Notes under the pieces: model-generated | The model's input: the letters and a program-made list of their open reading frames with translations, nothing else | Told to the model about the DNA's origin: nothing | Databases searched by the model: none | Made by a program: the position numbers and the translations under genes | Shown here: positions 54,126-62,942 of the stretch, piece after piece | How positions within the stretch are numbered: the stretch's first letter is position 1 | How the letters are laid out: each line of letters opens with the position of its first letter | NCBI RefSeq assembly: GCF_023078495.1 | Contig: NZ_CP095742.1 | Coordinates: 2,666,001 to 2,730,000 of the forward strand | Source of the DNA: Luteibacter aegosomatissinici | GTDB taxonomy: Bacteria; Pseudomonadota; Gammaproteobacteria; Xanthomonadales; Rhodanobacteraceae | Length of the DNA stretch: 64,000 nt | Reading direction: 5' to 3'

Positions 54126-55558
54126 TCGTCGATGGGGTCGGTGGGCCGCGACAGCGGCCGGTGGTCGAAGCGCGGGGCGCCCTTCCCTGTGTCAGGCGCA
54201 GCAGCCTCGGCGGCATCGCGCGGCAGATCGGGCCCCTTCCCCATGAGCTTGAGCATGTAATAGATGCCGGTGCCGAACACGGCGAAGTAAACGACCACGA
54301 ATATCATTAGAGACGTGCCCACCTGCTGTGCGGAGACCGCCGACACGGCGTCCTTGGTGCGCAGCACGCCGTAGACCACCCACGGCTGGCGGCCGGCCTC
54401 CGTCGTTATCCATCCCGCAAGCAATGCGATCAGACCCGACGGGGCCATCAGCAGCACGAAGCGCTGGAAGAAACGGTTGGCGTAGAGCCGCCCGCCGCGC
54501 CTCAGGAGGAGCCCTGCCAGCGCCATAAGCAGCAGGAGCAGGCCCATGCCGACCATGATGCGGAAGCTCCAGAAAACGATCGTCGAATTCGGCCGGTCTT
54601 CGGGCGCGAAGTCCTTCAGCCCACGGATTTCCCCGTCCCAGGAATGAGTCAGGATGACGCTCCCCAGATGCGGGACCTTCACCGCCCAGCGCGTCTCTTC
54701 GCGCTCCATATCCGGCCAGCCGACCAGGTTAAGTGCCGTCCCGCCGTGTTCCGTCTCCCAGAGCCCCTCTATGGCGGCGATCTTGGCGGGCTGGTGTTCG
54801 CGCGTGTTGATGCCATGAGCATCCCCCACGAAGATCTGAATAGGCACGACCACAAGCAGCATCCATAGCGCCATGGAAAAGGCCTTCCGGATCGCCGCAT
54901 CACCCCGGCCTCGCAGCAGGTGCCAGGCAGAGCATGCCGCGACAAGGGTTGCCGCGACGATGAACGCCGCAAGCGCCATATGCACGAGACGATACGGAAA
55001 CGACGGATTGAAGACGATTTGCCACCAGTCCACCGGCACAATCCGGCCATCTTCAAGCGCATAACCCTGCGGCGTCTGCATCCAGCTGTTCGATGCAAGA
55101 ATCCAGAACGTCGAGATGAGCGTACCTGTCGCCACCATCACCGTGGCGAAGAAGTGGGCCCGCGGCCCGACCTTGTGCCAGCCAAAGAGCATAATGCCGA
55201 GGAAACCCGCCTCAAGGAAAAAGGCGGTCATCACCTCGAAGGCGAGCAAGGGACCGGTGACCGAGCCGGCAACGGTCGAAAAGCCCGACCAGTTTGTGCC
55301 GAACTCATAGCTCATCACCACCCCGGACACGACGCCCATGGCAAAGCCGACGGCGAACACCTTGGACCAGAAGAAAAACAGGTCGCGGTAAACCGTGTTC
55401 CTGGTGCGCAGCCAAAGGCCTTCCAGCACGGCAAGGTAGCTGGCAAGGCCGATGCTTATCGCCGGAAAGATGATGTGGAACGAGACGGTAAACGCGAATT
55501 GCCAGCGCGCGAGCAGGAGTGCCTGGTCAGGTGAAGTCAGCACGGGATGCACTTCCAC
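54122..55558 (-). CDS. cydA: Cytochrome bd-type (CIO) ubiquinol oxidase subunit I
   Basis: 478-residue haem-bearing subunit. It begins with the conserved LLARWQFAFTVSFHIIFPAISIG in part (axial His), REHQPAKIAAIEGLWET, the WVVYGVLRT region after GRQPW, and a short quinone loop, as in cyanide-insensitive CioA rather than the long-loop E. coli enzyme. The apparent start is GTG at 55558, with a weak ribosome site. Subunit II follows with a 4-nt overlap. Confidence 0.94.
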   Translation of the reverse strand: MEVHPVLTSPDQALLLARWQFAFTVSFHIIFPAISIGLASYLAVLEGLWLRTRNTVYRDLFFFWSKVFAVGFAMGVVSGVVMSYEFGTNWSGFSTVAGSVTGPLLAFEVMTAFFLEAGFLGIMLFGWHKVGPRAHFFATVMVATGTLISTFWILASNSWMQTPQGYALEDGRIVPVDWWQIVFNPSFPYRLVHMALAAFIVAATLVAACSAWHLLRGRGDAAIRKAFSMALWMLLVVVPIQIFVGDAHGINTREHQPAKIAAIEGLWETEHGGTALNLVGWPDMEREETRWAVKVPHLGSVILTHSWDGEIRGLKDFAPEDRPNSTIVFWSFRIMVGMGLLLLLMALAGLLLRRGGRLYANRFFQRFVLLMAPSGLIALLAGWITTEAGRQPWVVYGVLRTKDAVSAVSAQQVGTSLMIFVVVYFAVFGTGIYYMLKLMGKGPDLPRDAAEAAAPDTGKGAPRFDHRPLSRPTDPIDE

Positions 55559-55735
55559 GGGGTATGGCGTGCAAATTACGCCTATCGCGGTGGAACCGTT
55601 TGTGCCGGAATGTCGCAGCTTTGCCGGGTTCGCCCCCGAAGTGGCGGAAGCGCGCCGTCTGGCGGGCCTTTGGCGTCGCCGGGAAAGATTGTCGCACCGC
55701 CGGTGAGCGGTCGCGATGGCGGCATAGCTCTGCGC

Positions 55736-57235
55736 CTATGCGAAACCGAGATCCGAAAGGTCCACGGCCCCATCGAGCGCAACATGGCCGTTACGGCCCG
55801 CGTGCTTCGCCTGGTAAAGGGCCATGTCCGCCTGCCGGAGCAACGCCGCCCCATCAGGGGCATTGCCGAAAGCGATGCCAATGCTGACGGTCACGCGGCC
55901 ATCAATGCCATGTGGAAAATCCAGTGCTGCGTCGTACACGGCGCGCGTCATGCGGCGCGCCACCACCTCGGCCCCCTGGATGGGCGTGTTCGGTAGGAGA
56001 ACCACGAATTCCTCCCCGCCATAGCGGGCAATGAAATCCGCCGGGCGACGCAACGTGCCTGCCAGCAGGCGTGCGACCGCCACCAGGGCCACGTCGCCCT
56101 CGGGATGGCCGAGCGTATCGTTGAAGGTCTTGAACAGGTCGACGTCGATCATCAGCGCGCTCAGCGGCCGACCATCCCGCTGTGCCTCACCGGTGAGCGC
56201 AGCCAGCGTGTGTTCGAAAGCACGACGGTTCGGAACACCGGTGAGTTCATCGAGCAACGACAGGCGCTCGACCGCCGAGAGCGCTTCCTTGAGACGGTCG
56301 CGTGCTGTCGCGAACCAGAACTGCGTCTGGACCACTCGGACAATGTACGTGAGCATCGCCAGGGCCAGGGCGACACGTCCGACCAGGCCGTGTGATTCCC
56401 TAATACCGACGCTCATCGCGAATACAGCAGCCAACAACACACCAGGGGCGAACCCGGCCGCAGCCCATCGTGCCCACCGACGATACGGGGGCTTGAATGG
56501 CCGTGGCGTACGGTTGGCGTGCAGCAGGCACGCAAGCAAGACGAACGCGATGGCGGGCAAGGTGTCGGCTGCCCGCTGCAGCCATAGCGCCTGCGGGTAG
56601 AGAACGTCGTGGTTGTGGATCGCCGCGGCGGCGGCGTATACACCAAGGAATACCGCGGTGACGCGGAAGAAGCGAAACTCGGCATCACTCTCTGCGGCCA
56701 TCGCGCGAACGAAAAAGACCAGAAAGAGGAACACATTCTCCACATCGAACGCTGCGGCGACCCACCCGACATACTCGTGACGGAGCAAGCCACGGCCGTC
56801 CTGAAGATCCTCGACACCGAGGTAACAGAGGACGACAAGAAGCAGAAAAAGAATCCCGTCGACGATTCGCCGCCCGGGCGTCGTCGGTTCATCCCGGTTT
56901 GCCGAAACCGCATAAAGCAGAGGGAGGCCGTACGCCACGAAGAAGACGTAATTGATGATGGCGTTGTCGTCAGTACCCGAGTTGGCAATCGCATTAGCCA
57001 TTCCCGCAGCCCAACAACCCAGGCCAATGGCCAGACAAAGCATCGTGCGCCGCTCATATGCCGGCGAGCGCATGCAGCCTACAGCCGTCGCGCAGGCCAG
57101 CAGTACGGCGAGCAGCATGAGGTAGTAAGGGAGTTCGGGAAGATCGTGACCGGCTATTTCCGGCACGGTCATGGCAATGACCGGGATGGCAAGCAGGAGG
57201 ACGCCGTAGCCCCCGTAACGTCTCATCGTCCCCAT
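55736..57235 (-). CDS. Membrane-bound diguanylate cyclase (GGDEF)
   Basis: 499 residues from MGTMRRYGG with GGGAGGGG upstream. The first 310 or so residues form about nine membrane helices without a recognised MASE signature. The C-terminal GGDEF domain has DELTGVPNRRAFEHTLAAL, the active site ARYGGEEFVVLLP, and an inhibitory RPAD site five residues earlier. The enzyme should make cyclic-di-GMP in response to a membrane signal. It lies upstream of the CIO operon in the same direction, but the 178-nt gap suggests separate transcription. Confidence 0.93.
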   Translation of the reverse strand: MGTMRRYGGYGVLLLAIPVIAMTVPEIAGHDLPELPYYLMLLAVLLACATAVGCMRSPAYERRTMLCLAIGLGCWAAGMANAIANSGTDDNAIINYVFFVAYGLPLLYAVSANRDEPTTPGRRIVDGILFLLLVVLCYLGVEDLQDGRGLLRHEYVGWVAAAFDVENVFLFLVFFVRAMAAESDAEFRFFRVTAVFLGVYAAAAAIHNHDVLYPQALWLQRAADTLPAIAFVLLACLLHANRTPRPFKPPYRRWARWAAAGFAPGVLLAAVFAMSVGIRESHGLVGRVALALAMLTYIVRVVQTQFWFATARDRLKEALSAVERLSLLDELTGVPNRRAFEHTLAALTGEAQRDGRPLSALMIDVDLFKTFNDTLGHPEGDVALVAVARLLAGTLRRPADFIARYGGEEFVVLLPNTPIQGAEVVARRMTRAVYDAALDFPHGIDGRVTVSIGIAFGNAPDGAALLRQADMALYQAKHAGRNGHVALDGAVDLSDLGFA

Positions 57236-57421
57236 GGCCCCTCCCTTCCGGCTCAGTCGGATGGTTCATCGTGCCACGGTGGGGGAATATTGACGATGCC
57301 CTTGAACGTCTCCGTAAGGCGAAACACGATCGCCGTTCTGGCATCCTGCCTCAGCCCGCTTATTTGAGCTTGCCACGCTAATGGCGGTCCATCCCGATCA
57401 CAGCCCCTTGGGAGTCACCCC

Positions 57422-58000
57422 GTGAGCCAGCGAACCCTGATGGTGTGCTTCTTCCTTGCGGCGACCGTAACGTCAACCTCGTCACTAGCCTTCCAGCCCG
57501 CAGCAAGGCCCATGTCACTGGTGGACTTCGTGGCACGCTCAGTCATGCTTATTCCTGGGAACGCGTCGAGCATTCAAGAAGCGTTCGGCACCGCGGGCGG
57601 CGCCGAGCGTACGCCAAAGGGCTGGCGATACGCCGCGATCCAGCTCCATACCACCGACGACGTCACGCTCGAGGTCAATCTGGTGTCTGAGTGGGACGCC
57701 AAAAAACCTGATGTGGTTCGCCTGGTGGCCACTGTAGATGGGCGCCAGTGCGTCGACGCTGCGAAGGTGCGCGCGGATCTCACCCGCATGGAGCATGTGG
57801 AATGGACACCCATCGGCGTTGCTCAAGGGTGGTCGGCGACGATCCAGGGGAGATTTGTCGCGCTTTCGCAGCGCACGGGCCGATGCCTTGCGGGTATCGT
57901 CATTGACACGCGGAGGCAGCCACGGGCCGGTATTCCCACACGGCCCTTACGCATGGGCCCATCTGGCCGCCCGGAGTCGGTTCCGATTCCGGGGCGCTGA
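57422..58000 (+). CDS. Exported hypothetical protein
   Basis: 192 residues from a GTG preceded by GGGAG. A signal peptide (LMVCFFLAATVTSTSSLAF) leads to a mature domain with SSIQEAFGTAGGAERTPKGWRYAAIQLHTTDDVTLEVNLV in part, and two cysteines spaced for a disulfide. The family is not recognised. It is the first of several orphan small proteins in the 57-64 kb stretch. Possible roles include periplasmic immunity or envelope stress. There is no operon partner. Confidence 0.65.
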   Translation: MSQRTLMVCFFLAATVTSTSSLAFQPAARPMSLVDFVARSVMLIPGNASSIQEAFGTAGGAERTPKGWRYAAIQLHTTDDVTLEVNLVSEWDAKKPDVVRLVATVDGRQCVDAAKVRADLTRMEHVEWTPIGVAQGWSATIQGRFVALSQRTGRCLAGIVIDTRRQPRAGIPTRPLRMGPSGRPESVPIPGR

Positions 58001-58128
58001 GAGCGGGCATTGCATCGGTCACGATCCAGGCGAGCACTACATGGCGACATCGCACTCGTGCAGAGAATCGATTTTGGACAAGTCGCCCTTCCCCACGCTT
58101 ACGTGTCCTCCGGAATACAGATCAGAGC

Positions 58129-58419
58129 TTAGGTTCGATCCGGGACTTCGCTTGCAGCGCCCCAATAGGCCTGGGCACGCGCCTCGCTCAACTGATGCAC
58201 CCCTAGCCGCGTCATGGCTGCAATTGCCTCGAGCGACAGTGCGAGCTGCTGGCAGTCAACTTCGTCGGCTTCGTGGATCAGGTCGGCCAGTGTCGCGGTG
58301 ACGCCGCGGGAGTATTGAAGCCACATGGTGGCTTCGTTCAACAGATCGTGTATGCCCTGCGCATCGCTGGTGTCGGCTTCTACATGCTCGGGCATCCGTG
58401 CTTCGTTCACTGCTCTCAT
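58129..58419 (-). CDS. Small helical protein, DUF3077/DUF6124-like
   Basis: 96 residues from the ATG at 58419 (GTG at 58422 possible), with GAGAGCGA upstream. An acidic start is followed by two amphipathic helices, IHDLLNEATMWLQYSRGVTATLADL and CQQLALSLEAIAAMTRLGVHQLSEA in part. This resembles the C-terminal part of the small DUF3077/DUF6124 proteins often found beside accessory genes. No signal or membrane segment. Function unknown. Confidence 0.6.
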   Translation of the reverse strand: MRAVNEARMPEHVEADTSDAQGIHDLLNEATMWLQYSRGVTATLADLIHEADEVDCQQLALSLEAIAAMTRLGVHQLSEARAQAYWGAASEVPDRT

Positions 58420-58666
58420 CACTCGCTCTCGTTTATCGCCACACCGCGTTCTAACGTGGCACGGCAGTCAACACGACCTGCCATGCCACGGACCATACGA
58501 TCGCGGGTTCACCGGATGCCCGTGACCGGGCGCCGGGTGGCTTGATTGATGACGTATTCGAGGCGAAGGCCAACGATGAGGTTCACCAGGCGTCTCGCCT
58601 GCCTCATTCGATCAAGAATTACCTCAAAAGAAGGCCTCGCCGCGGTTCTTCAACCGTGCCTGCGGC

Positions 58667-58750
58667 TTATGCAGGCGGTCCGTTGACCGGTGAGGTGTCG
58701 CCGGGGGGATTCGGCGGGCGAGCGAGTGCCGTATAGTCAGGGGTAGCCAT
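58667..58750 (-). CDS. Possible 27-residue proline-rich peptide
   Basis: A short reading frame MATPDYTALARPPNPPGDTS..., ending VNGPPA, lies upstream of the DUF3077/DUF6124-like gene in the same direction. Its ribosome site is weak (AAGAG). It may be a leader peptide, a real micropeptide or chance. Reported only because the gap is otherwise empty. Confidence 0.25.
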   Translation of the reverse strand: MATPDYTALARPPNPPGDTSPVNGPPA

Positions 58751-59148
58751 AATCAACTCTTCGTTAGTTGGTTGCGGTTAGCGGGTCAGGGGTGCTCGTA
58801 ACACCTCTGGCTCGCGACTTTCACCGCTTTGGGCGGTGGTTGCCTGCGTGGCGGGGGTGAAGCGCGCGCGGGCAACGAGGTGACGGTAGCAAATGTTTGC
58901 TGATGATGTCTGTAGGAACTTGGGACATCGTGTGTAGGCCGTCCGACCTTAACGCCCTACCATTCGGCGCGTTCTTGATCGAACGCAAAACAGTGTCCGG
59001 TGGCATCGGATACCGCACGGATATGGATATGCAAAGAAAACCCGCCTACTTGCACTTACAACGTTGATCAGCTGCGTAGGCGTGGCTCGCTCCATTCGGA
59101 TGGGTGTGCGACTATCTATTCGGAATCAAAGGAGAGAGATCGCCGGAT
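58751..59148. other. Intergenic region with no gene recognised
   Basis: About 400 nt between minus- and plus-strand genes. Readings here are short and lack ribosome sites. I see no terminator, tRNA or repeat of note. It probably holds the divergent promoters. Confidence 0.4.
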
Positions 59149-59715
59149 ATGCGTAACAGTGCCGCTACGGGCCTGCTATTCGTCTTCACCATGGCCATCG
59201 GAACGGGGGCACACGCCATACCCGAATCTCTTAGCGCGCCAAGCACGTTCCCGGCTCCAGCCGCTTTTGCGCTTGATGCCTCAGGTAACAGCATCACGAT
59301 CCCGTTCGACGTCAACAGTGGCAATGTGGACGCGAAACGGCACCTAATGATCGGCGTGGATGTACCGCATGCGCCGGACTTTCCAGCAGTGGACGACGTC
59401 CGACTCCACACCCGGCTGATCCGCGTCCGTATCGTCTACGACGACCACGGCACCCAGGTACCTATTGAGACCGAAGATACCGAAACGATCATGGCCGGAA
59501 ATACCGGTAAGCCACGCCCCCGCGCGGATCCGACGGTCTGCCGACTCCATCTCTATGCAGGGCTCGATTACGAGTCGAATCTATCGGCCTGTGGCTTCTA
59601 CGCCAAGCGGGATGGGCATTACGTCGCCGAAATATCGACCATCGAGCCGATGCCCGCATTCAAGGGCGTCACCACCACGGTTCGCGTAGACAACTACTAC
59701 AACACCGGCGAATAA
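59149..59715 (+). CDS. Exported DUF5625-like protein
   Basis: 188 residues from MRNSAATGLLFVFTMAIGTG, with GGAGAGAG upstream. The signal peptide is cleaved near GAHA. The mature beta-rich domain contains ITIPFDVNSGNVDAKRHLMIGVDV and two cysteines (VCRLHLYAGLDYESNLSACGF, 21 residues in all). The FDVNSGNV segment resembles DUF5625 proteins, secreted or lipidated, sometimes found near effector and immunity genes. The assignment is tentative. It lies in the orphan-protein region left of the RHS locus. Confidence 0.6.
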   Translation: MRNSAATGLLFVFTMAIGTGAHAIPESLSAPSTFPAPAAFALDASGNSITIPFDVNSGNVDAKRHLMIGVDVPHAPDFPAVDDVRLHTRLIRVRIVYDDHGTQVPIETEDTETIMAGNTGKPRPRADPTVCRLHLYAGLDYESNLSACGFYAKRDGHYVAEISTIEPMPAFKGVTTTVRVDNYYNTGE

Positions 59716-59792
59716 TCATGCGGCGCGAGTGTTGCAGCTGAGACTCAGGTATTCGATCGCTGCTCGCTCGCCACACACCAAGGGGAAACGAC

Positions 59793-60410
59793 ATGAAGAC
59801 AGCAAGGCTCATAGCCTATGTAGTGATCAGTACGGCTGTCTCGCTGGGCACGACGGCGAGCGTCACCGCGCAAGACGCAACGACTTCAACGGACGCAGCA
59901 GCCGTCTATAAGGCCTTCCTGCATCACTGGATGGGCAAGAGCCATGACCCTGTCAACGTGGCGCGTGTCGCTGAGCCGATGCACCCCGAGGGTGACGACG
60001 GCGGTTGCGGGGGCCACCCCGATATCGAAGCGATCATTAAGCGCCCCGCTGAGCGCATCGATGACCTCAGCAAGGTGCTCGGGCCGGACCCGTCCATCCA
60101 CTACGTTGATCGGTCGACCTGGCACCCTACCGACCCGCAACGGCTGATTGGACAAGGAAAGCCGGTCAAGGACGCCGTGAAGGCGGGCATGTCAGCGGCG
60201 CTCCTCACTTTCTCCGCGATCGCCTTCAACGAACGCCATGACGTAGCGGTGTTCAGCTATGGCTTCGTATGCGGCGGACTATGCGGCACCGGCGGTATCA
60301 CGATCATGCGTAAGAAAGGCGGCGCATGGGAACCTGATCCGCGGGAGTGCAGCATCTGGGTCTCCGAATCGATGTCGTCAGATCGTCAGCTCCGCATCGC
60401 GCAACGGTGA
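59793..60410 (+). CDS. Exported hypothetical protein
   Basis: 205 residues. A signal peptide (MKTARLIAYVVISTAVSLGT) is cleaved near VTAQD. The mature part includes KAFLHHWMGKSHDPVNVARVAEPMHP, GGCGGHPDIEAI, and a C-terminal SYGFVCGGLCGTGGITIMRKKGGAWEPD with cysteines suited to disulfides. AAGGGGAA precedes the start. It lies 77 nt after the DUF5625-like gene and may share its transcript. Family and function unknown. Confidence 0.65.
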   Translation: MKTARLIAYVVISTAVSLGTTASVTAQDATTSTDAAAVYKAFLHHWMGKSHDPVNVARVAEPMHPEGDDGGCGGHPDIEAIIKRPAERIDDLSKVLGPDPSIHYVDRSTWHPTDPQRLIGQGKPVKDAVKAGMSAALLTFSAIAFNERHDVAVFSYGFVCGGLCGTGGITIMRKKGGAWEPDPRECSIWVSESMSSDRQLRIAQR

Positions 60411-60436
60411 GCTTCCCGCCCTCCGATCGGCGAGGC

Positions 60437-61189
60437 TCACGGTGCTGCATCCTTTTCCAGCGCAATGGCGAAATGCCGGGCGGATTCATAGCCCGGTCCT
60501 GCCTGCCACGGGAGGGTTCGGAAGTGCTCGATAGCTTCGAGCCAGGGCTCGTTGTCCAGCAGGATATCGATGCCACTCACCTCCCCTTTGAAGCTGACGA
60601 GCGAGACGCTAATGGCGTGAGGCCCGCGGCTTTGCATTGCTTCGAACATCCGGCGAAGTGCCGGCCAGCCATGCTCCCGGTAGATCGAGCTGAGCGAATG
60701 CGTTGATCCTTCGGATTCCTCGGTGATCACCTGCCCTTCGAAGACCTTCCAGCCTGCTGTCGCCGACGCCCAGGCCTCTATGGCGGCCTGGGGCGGGTCG
60801 CACACGTGGTTGGATAAGGACTCCAACATGACGTGGAGCGGGCCAATCATCGTCTTGACGAAGCTGTTGGCTACGGCCTTTTCGCGTGAATCGCCGTGAC
60901 CGAACATGCTCGAGTAAATTGGGCCATTACTCGTGAGTGGGCTGGCGGCAACGAGCTCGAACGCAACCAGGTGGGTGCCTGGATTCGACGATGGCAAGTC
61001 GTGGATGAAACCCTTCAGGCCAAGGTCGCCTGGCAACCAGAGGATGTCGCCCGTACGACCGACCTCTACGCCGTGCTGGGTTAGCGCGTTCGCCAACATC
61101 TCTGCTGGGTTTCCGATCAGAACCGGGGATTCGGTGGTCTTGGGTTTGTGTTTCGCAGGCTTGCCAGTGAGGCGCTGTAGCCAATCCAT
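60437..61189 (-). CDS. DUF6348 family-like cytoplasmic protein
   Basis: 250 residues, no signal. The N-terminus is basic (MDWLQRLTGKPAKHKPKT), followed by LANALTQHGVEVGRTGDILWLP and the segment SMFGHGDSREKAVANSFVKTMIGPLHVMLESL, which fits my recollection of DUF6348. The C-terminal domain, VSLVSFKGEVSGIDILLDNEPWLEAIEHFRTLPWQ in part, resembles DUF6348/SUFU-like immunity folds. Convergent with the gene on its left. Its position near a toxin locus suggests an orphan immunity protein; this is inference. Confidence 0.6.
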   Translation of the reverse strand: MDWLQRLTGKPAKHKPKTTESPVLIGNPAEMLANALTQHGVEVGRTGDILWLPGDLGLKGFIHDLPSSNPGTHLVAFELVAASPLTSNGPIYSSMFGHGDSREKAVANSFVKTMIGPLHVMLESLSNHVCDPPQAAIEAWASATAGWKVFEGQVITEESEGSTHSLSSIYREHGWPALRRMFEAMQSRGPHAISVSLVSFKGEVSGIDILLDNEPWLEAIEHFRTLPWQAGPGYESARHFAIALEKDAAP

Positions 61190-61308
61190 CGCGCTTCCTC
61201 CATATGTTCCGGCGGCTATAAGGTCGCGACCGAAGAGTCCACCGCTATCGTAAAGCCCCCTCGCGGCCGCCGTAACGGTAGCACGGCTCTACGCTTCAAC
61301 CTCGACCA

Positions 61309-61863
61309 TCAATCAAGCTTCAGCCCAACCTTGCTCGTCAGAACCAGGCTCTGAGTACTCGACATCTCGCCTTTGCCGTTCCAATTCCTGACTTTCAGCG
61401 ACGTGAGGGTGCCAGCGGGATCGATCTCATATTCGTATTCCACAACCGGCTTACCCATGTCGACATGAGGGGAACAACCTGTATTAGTGAGCGACGAACA
61501 CGTGGCGGTTCCGTGCCAGCCGCCATTCTGGAGGCGCGCCAGAGTGATTTTGGGGCCATCCAGATACTCAGCATCTTCTGCCTGCTCTCTTGGAACGGCG
61601 AAGACGAGATACGCTATCGAACGGCATTTGATCGCGCGAGATGAGCAGTTGCGCACTGATCCCGACACCTGGGACATGTCGTTCGCCGGGCTACGCACCT
61701 GGTCGATGGCCGTACCTATCACAAACGTGTTTTTCTCGATGCCAATGAAGTAACCCTGTTGGCCGTCGACATACTTTATAGGCGTGCGAAGCTCACCGAT
61801 CGAGTGAATGGGCAAACAACACAGGGCACTGCATGCTGCCAGCGCCAACACTAAAACATTCAT
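61309..61863 (-). CDS. Exported hypothetical protein
   Basis: 184 residues. A signal peptide MNVLVLALAACSALCCLPIH may be lipid-modified at one of its cysteines. The mature beta-rich domain has RTPIKYVDGQQGYFIGIEKNTFVIGTAID in part, and four further cysteines in two pairs (VRNCSSRAIKCRS, TCSSLTNTGCS). It resembles small periplasmic proteins of toxin-rich regions, but I recognise no family. Oriented like the RHS and immunity genes, with a 600-nt gap between. Confidence 0.6.
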   Translation of the reverse strand: MNVLVLALAACSALCCLPIHSIGELRTPIKYVDGQQGYFIGIEKNTFVIGTAIDQVRSPANDMSQVSGSVRNCSSRAIKCRSIAYLVFAVPREQAEDAEYLDGPKITLARLQNGGWHGTATCSSLTNTGCSPHVDMGKPVVEYEYEIDPAGTLTSLKVRNWNGKGEMSSTQSLVLTSKVGLKLD

Positions 61864-62057
61864 TGGATGGACCCGAAGAACGAACTGGCAGTGTCGCCGA
61901 AGTATCGTTGACGATCATCTTGATCGATGCTCATCTGAATGTCTCCGCTGATCAAGAGTGGGCCAGTCGCCTCTGTTGTCGCGCATTCTCGCCAGATTGG
62001 AGGTCCGAACTGACCGACTCTGCCATCGCGAACTTCCGAAAGCGTGTGCGGAGCTAG

Positions 62058-62291
62058 TCAAACGCACGGCAAGGCTTGAGGAGGAACAGGCGGAGAGAGT
62101 GGGATCCGCCTGATGCACTCTCCGCCAACGCCTCCAGGCATTTCGGGGTGTACCGGGATGTGTCCCGCGATCGTATCTGTCCGGTTATATCTGTCAAGCC
62201 GGCGAATCATCTCTTCCAGCCCCCTTGACGTTGTCCCCACCCTGGGTATGGTCGCGTCAAACGCGGCACCTTGAGGCCACGCGTCCAGCAT
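62058..62291 (-). pseudogene. Possible remnant or orphan 77-residue reading frame
   Basis: MLDAWPQGAAFDATIPRVGTTSRGLEEMIRRLDRYNRTDTIAGHI (in part) looks protein-like in its first 55 residues, then turns proline-rich. The start lacks a clear ribosome site. It lies between the RHS cassette and an orphan gene, on the same strand, so it could be the tail of a displaced toxin C-terminus. Evidence is weak. Confidence 0.3.
62089..62126. repeat. Inverted repeat
   Basis: GGCGGAGAGAGTG at 62089-62101 pairs with CACTCTCCGCC at 62116-62126, with a 2-nt bulge, over a 14-nt loop. It lies in the intergenic part of the RHS region. Role unknown. Confidence 0.4.
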
Positions 62292-62352
62292 CGCTGCAGG
62301 TCGCGTGGTGACGTCGCCGCCTCATTCTCGGACCACGTCTGTCGCGTCGAAC

Positions 62353-62379
62353 AAGCCGCCCATCAGCGCGGCTTTTTTT
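62353..62379 (+). terminator. Orphan rho-independent terminator
   Basis: AAGCCGC-ccatcagc-GCGGCTT overlaps a run of seven T residues. No plus-strand gene ends just before it, so it may be a relic or end an unseen transcript. Confidence 0.6.
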
Positions 62380-62458
62380 CGGGGTGCCGAGGAAGTGCTG
62401 GCAACGAGCAATTCCCGGAACGTCAAACCGCCGCCCCTACTTGAGACAGGCATGGATG

Positions 62459-62941
62459 CTACCCATCCAATCGCGCTTCAAACTGCCGCGCACTCTCGAG
62501 CATCACGTCCAGCAATGCACTCCCCCTGACACCGATGCGCTCAAATACGCCGTGCTCTCCCAGAATAAAGACTGAATAGAACGTCACTTCGCCGTTCCAA
62601 AAAATCTGCAGCCCCAGTACAAATCCATCTCTGGCCCACGCATCCCATTTCTGGAGCACCGCTGCCAACATCGCGATCTCGCTTTCGTCGCTCTCAGTTT
62701 CCAACGGAAATGCTTTCGAGACCGCGCCAGCGAAATCGCTCGTCTCTTGGCGGAAATCCAAGATCCCGTTCCCATTGCCGTCGATATCCACGGTGTAGCG
62801 CTTACCGTTACACCGCTCACCATCAAACTTGATGAGGACGAGCGCCCTCGCGCGCGTTACGATTGCGCTCGCCGCCAGGACATGCCTGGCCGATTTCAAC
62901 CAATCGTTCTGGGACCCTTCTAGATCAGCACTTGGATCCAC
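62459..62941 (-). CDS. Probable immunity protein for the RHS-Fic toxin
   Basis: 160-residue cytoplasmic protein with a GTG start and GGGAGG 8 nt upstream, one base after the RHS stop codon. It contains YTVDIDGNGNGILDF, an acidic SEIAMLAAVLQKWDAWARDGFVLGLQIFWNGE segment (in part) and DVMLESARQFEARLDG. I do not recognise a family. Tight coupling directly downstream of a toxin C-terminus is the hallmark of an immunity gene, so the function is inferred from position. Confidence 0.7.
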   Translation of the reverse strand: MDPSADLEGSQNDWLKSARHVLAASAIVTRARALVLIKFDGERCNGKRYTVDIDGNGNGILDFRQETSDFAGAVSKAFPLETESDESEIAMLAAVLQKWDAWARDGFVLGLQIFWNGEVTFYSVFILGEHGVFERIGVRGSALLDVMLESARQFEARLDG

Positions 62942-62942
62942 C

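Noticed and set aside
58120-58150. tRNA-like T-loop (GGTTCGATCC)
   Set aside because: No acceptor stem, anticodon arm or CCA end can be built around it; it overlaps the end of the DUF3077/DUF6124-like gene.
61915-62118. 67-codon minus-strand reading left of the inverted repeat
   Set aside because: Serine/arginine-rich, no ribosome site, and it overlaps another weak frame; not supported as a gene.
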